From positions 1 to 41,471 of the forward strand of contig JASHQM010000122.1 in NCBI GenBank assembly GCA_030039165.1: a stretch of 41,471 nucleotides of DNA, in the 5' to 3' direction. The notes beneath the pieces were generated by a model. That model ran no database searches. It saw only the letters and a list, made by a program, of their open reading frames with translations, and had not been told where the DNA came from. The position numbers and the translations under genes were made by a program. Of the stretch, positions 38,801-41,471 are shown piece after piece. The DNA comes from Candidatus Sulfotelmatobacter sp. Its GTDB lineage: Bacteria > Acidobacteriota > Terriglobia > Terriglobales > Acidobacteriaceae. The stretch's first letter is position 1, and each line of letters starts with the position of its first letter.

Positions 38801-41471
38801 CTATTCCACGACCAGCGTGAACCCAGTGGTTGAGGTTGTCGAGCCGCTGGTGGCGGTCACCACAACGCTGTAGGTCCCGGCGGAAGTGGAAGGCGGCGGT
38901 GGTGGTGAACTGCTGCTTGAGCCTCCACCACCTCCGCACGCGGGTAGAAGCATCGCGAGCGTCAGCAGAAGTGCGAGCAACAGCGGCGCTCGGCGGCTGC
39001 TGGGGACGCCGATAAGCAGAATCGAGAAAAAGGCGAAGCTGCCGATCGCCAGCCAACCCGGAAACACACGGTGGTCTGGCTTCTGCAGCGCAGCCATAGT
39101 AGCGGCAGTCGTCGTCACGGTAATCGTGCCATTGGTAGTTGCCGCGGTGCCATTCGCCGTGACGTTCGCCGGGCTGAAGGAACAGCCAGCTCCCGAGGGT
39201 AGCTTGGAGCAGGCAAGCGAGATGGTTCCACTGAAGCCGGAGGAATTAAGCACCGAGTAAGAAACGGTTCCCGATGCGCCCGGCGCCGAAACCGTCACAG
39301 TGGCGTTGGAAGCGGTTGAGACGTAGAAGCCAGGGGTGATGGTGAAAGACTGCGTTGCGCTGCTGCTGGCATTGAAGCTGGCATCGCCGCTGTAGCTGGC
39401 TGAGATGGTGTGCGTACCAGTGTCGAAGTTCAGAATTCCGTTGGGGGTTGCGGTGTTGGCCCCGCTCTGAAAGTTGTCGCCGGAATTCAATGCGAGGCTG
39501 AGGCCAGTGCTGGTGCCTCCGGGAATCGTGCCGAAAGTGTCAGTGAAGTTCACAGTTCCGGTGGGCGTGCCGTGACTTGAGGCTCCAGCAATGTCAGCGC
39601 GCAGGTAGACGAAGCTGCCGAAGGCGCCGCCGGTGAATGGAACGGCGATGCCTTGGGCATTGGCGGTCAGCACCGAGAGAGTAGTGGTGCTCGATTCAGG
39701 GGTAACGGTGACTGAGACGGGAGCGGAGGTACTCGCACTATATGTTGGGTTCCCTTGATAGTAGGCAGTCACGTCGTAGGTGCCGCCGGGAAGATCAGTG
39801 ATGGATGCGTTGGTAACGGTTCCATTGCTCCCGCTAGTAGTTAGAGTGAACTCTGTCAGCGAGGTCCCCTTGGAGTTCGTGGCAGGAGTGGCAGCGATTA
39901 AGGAAACGTCTCCTGTTGGAGCCGCGCCCGTTCCAGATGTGGGCGCTACGGTGATGTTCGCAGTCACCGATTGCCCGTGAGTAATCCCGGTCGTCGGCGC
40001 GAGGGTGAGGGTCGTTGTGGAAGCCGTGAAGCTAGTCGCCCAGTTATTGACTAGGGTTTTGATGTCGACCGAACCCAGGCCGGTGGCCATGTCATAGCCC
40101 ACGCCCGCCTGGTATAGCGCGTTCGCTGACCCGTAGTTTGTCTCTCCCGGAACAGCATTGTTGCCCACCGTTACATCATTAAAAATGCATGTGCTAGGGG
40201 GAAAAGCGGTAGTGCTGGAGCCGTTGCAATTGGCAAACGTTTCAGAGGCTGCGAGATTGTAGAGCGTGTAGTTGGCTATACCCTGCCGTGGTCCGAGCGA
40301 CGGATTGGCGTTCAGGAACTGCTCACCGATCAGCGCCATGATGCCGGCGAAGGACGGCGCCACAGCCGACGTGCCGCCGACAAGATAAAGAGAAAACTCG
40401 CCTTGAGAATTGGGCACGCAAGAACCTTCGAGGCATAGTACATATCCGTCGTGAAGCGACGCGGACAGGGACACGTCCGGTAAGTCGCGTGTGTCATCGT
40501 TTTGCATTCCCGTCACCGTCGTCAATTGCCACGCCGGTTTCGCGACGATTGCGCTTTGTCCCCCGCCGCTGGCGTAGATGTTGGCGCTGCTGCCGCAGCT
40601 TGAAGAGGGACAGCTATCATTCCAGACGTCTTCCGGAATATAAGAGATGGCGCTTTCCTGATTCGCATTGGTGCCCCTCCAATACTTGGTGGGTTCGCTG
40701 GTATCGTCGAAAACCGTTCCTCCAGCCGCGATGTTGAAGGCGGTGGATGCCAGCAAATTCACGGAAATCGGACCGGTGGCGACGGTTTCCGTATCAGGGT
40801 CGTCGCAACCTTCGGCGCCGCTGTCGCCGGTGGAAACGAAGAAAGTGATTCCCTGCGCCGCGGCCTGCTCCGCTAACGCAGAAATGCCCGCGGCTTCGCT
40901 GCTATCGCCCGCTTCGCACGTGCCGAAGCTTTCAGTCATGATGTCGGCGAGATTGTTTTCGATGATATAGACCTCGGAAAGGTCAACCCCGTCGGCTGTA
41001 TTAGTCGAAGCGGAGACCACAAGATCGACGTTCGCTCCGGGAGCGACCGCGCCCGACCATGTGGAATCCAGAGTGGCCTCAACCTCATTGCTGCCACCCA
41101 GATCTCCAGGGTCCGGGCCGTTAAGAATGACGGAAAAATTACCGCAGCAGACATTGAAGATCTCCGATGAGCGAAAGTCGGTGATGTCTTCCGCCGGCGA
41201 GTCTACGCTGTACAAGTTGCTGCGCCCAATGATGCCAATGGTCACACCACTGCCGTCAGTCCCGCCAATGAAGGCAAAGGAGCTGTTGTAAATCTTGGCG
41301 AAATCCAGCGGCGCGATGCCATGCGAACCGTCGCTAAAAGTAATAGCAGGCCGCTTGCCGGACTGCACTTTCGCCGCTATCGGCTTCTTGGAAAAGAGAA
41401 CCTGCGGCTTCTTCAGGAAATTATGTAGGGTGAGCACGCCAGCTACCGCGGGCGTCAACGCGGTTGGGATT
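38801..41471 (-). CDS. S53 family (sedolisin/kumamolisin-like) peptidase with Ig-like repeats, 5' end beyond window
   Basis: The frame runs 890 codons from the right edge to the stop at 38801; there is no stop upstream, so the prodomain is cut off. The peptidase part shows EATLDSTW (Glu/Asp catalytic pair), STGDSGAEGCDD and GGTSAVAP with the catalytic serine codon at 40367-40369, then the calcium-binding end region GYDMATGLGSVD. Two or more Ig-like modules follow (TTTLTLAPTTGI to VTVTPESS, then another ending FTITPGF), then a third beta-rich segment. The C-terminus has two hydrophobic helices separated by SSRRA, an LLPACGGGGGSSSS stretch, a proline run and a short beta-rich end (GTYSVVVTA, TTGFTLVVE). 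S53 enzymes are acid-acting endopeptidases. Secreted or surface-anchored. Confidence 0.88.
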   Translation of the reverse strand, partial: IPTALTPAVAGVLTLHNFLKKPQVLFSKKPIAAKVQSGKRPAITFSDGSHGIAPLDFAKIYNSSFAFIGGTDGSGVTIGIIGRSNLYSVDSPAEDITDFRSSEIFNVCCGNFSVILNGPDPGDLGGSNEVEATLDSTWSGAVAPGANVDLVVSASTNTADGVDLSEVYIIENNLADIMTESFGTCEAGDSSEAAGISALAEQAAAQGITFFVSTGDSGAEGCDDPDTETVATGPISVNLLASTAFNIAAGGTVFDDTSEPTKYWRGTNANQESAISYIPEDVWNDSCPSSSCGSSANIYASGGGQSAIVAKPAWQLTTVTGMQNDDTRDLPDVSLSASLHDGYVLCLEGSCVPNSQGEFSLYLVGGTSAVAPSFAGIMALIGEQFLNANPSLGPRQGIANYTLYNLAASETFANCNGSSTTAFPPSTCIFNDVTVGNNAVPGETNYGSANALYQAGVGYDMATGLGSVDIKTLVNNWATSFTASTTTLTLAPTTGITHGQSVTANITVAPTSGTGAAPTGDVSLIAATPATNSKGTSLTEFTLTTSGSNGTVTNASITDLPGGTYDVTAYYQGNPTYSASTSAPVSVTVTPESSTTTLSVLTANAQGIAVPFTGGAFGSFVYLRADIAGASSHGTPTGTVNFTDTFGTIPGGTSTGLSLALNSGDNFQSGANTATPNGILNFDTGTHTISASYSGDASFNASSSATQSFTITPGFYVSTASNATVTVSAPGASGTVSYSVLNSSGFSGTISLACSKLPSGAGCSFSPANVTANGTAATTNGTITVTTTAATMAALQKPDHRVFPGWLAIGSFAFFSILLIGVPSSRRAPLLLALLLTLAMLLPACGGGGGSSSSSPPPPPSTSAGTYSVVVTATSGSTTSTTGFTLVVE

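Overview
The window looks like a chromosomal segment of a soil-type Acidobacteriota (Terriglobales/Koribacter-like). This is inferred from gene content, not from a marker gene: a TolB-like/TPR protein with the N-terminal domain typical of that phylum, secreted beta-propeller proteins, an S53 peptidase with Ig-like repeats and a C-terminal CGGGGG-type tail, NfeD plus slipin, LpxD (so a Gram-negative envelope), and short dispersed extragenic repeats. I saw no rRNA, tRNA, CRISPR array, phage or insertion sequence. Both ends cut genes: an alanyl-tRNA editing protein on the left and an S53 peptidase on the right.

Layout. 1-3.1 kb: a truncated AlaX-type editing gene, then a two-gene cassette encoding an AmgK-like sugar kinase fused to a RapZ C-terminal domain and a MurU-like nucleotidyltransferase, flanked by direct copies of a short repeat. 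3.2-10.1 kb: TPR/TolB-like membrane protein, a secreted protein of unknown function, threonine synthase, and a secreted BNR-repeat (sialidase-fold) protein. 10.3-16.3 kb: a polytopic membrane protein divergent from a type II NADH dehydrogenase across only 26 bp, then NfeD, slipin and a SPOR protein. 16.3-22.9 kb: a large hybrid histidine kinase whose receiver domain has lost its aspartate, divergent from an HD-GYP response regulator; then a SIMPL-domain protein and a secreted alanine/glycine-rich protein. 23.0-29.5 kb: a cytochrome c/PQQ dehydrogenase, a ROK sugar kinase, an MFS transporter, a methyltransferase, and a small exported peptide translationally coupled to a YVTN-type beta-propeller.

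29.6-32.0 kb: an apparent operon of ArsR regulator, VOC/glyoxalase protein, SRPBCC protein, two-TM membrane protein and DUF4256-like protein, headed by a strong sigma70-like promoter so close to the start codon that the mRNA should be leaderless. 32.1-35.5 kb: an OprB-type porin, a Crp/Fnr regulator and the di-iron Fe-S repair protein RIC. The porin promoter has a perfect TGTGA-N6-TCACA site and, 48 bp on, a perfect 23-bp palindrome shaped like a Fur box. RIC has a related Crp/Fnr-like site, placed as for a class II activator. 35.7-37.5 kb: a small membrane protein divergent from a PadR regulator and its coupled membrane protein, with nested palindromes between them. 37.5 kb to the end: LpxD and the S53 peptidase.

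The two most interesting systems are (i) the kinase-RapZ-C fusion with its nucleotidyltransferase, which suggests amino-sugar recycling under GlcN6P-type allosteric control, and (ii) the compact porin/Crp-Fnr/RIC module, which appears to join a Crp/Fnr signal with iron status. Both are inferences from sequence and context.
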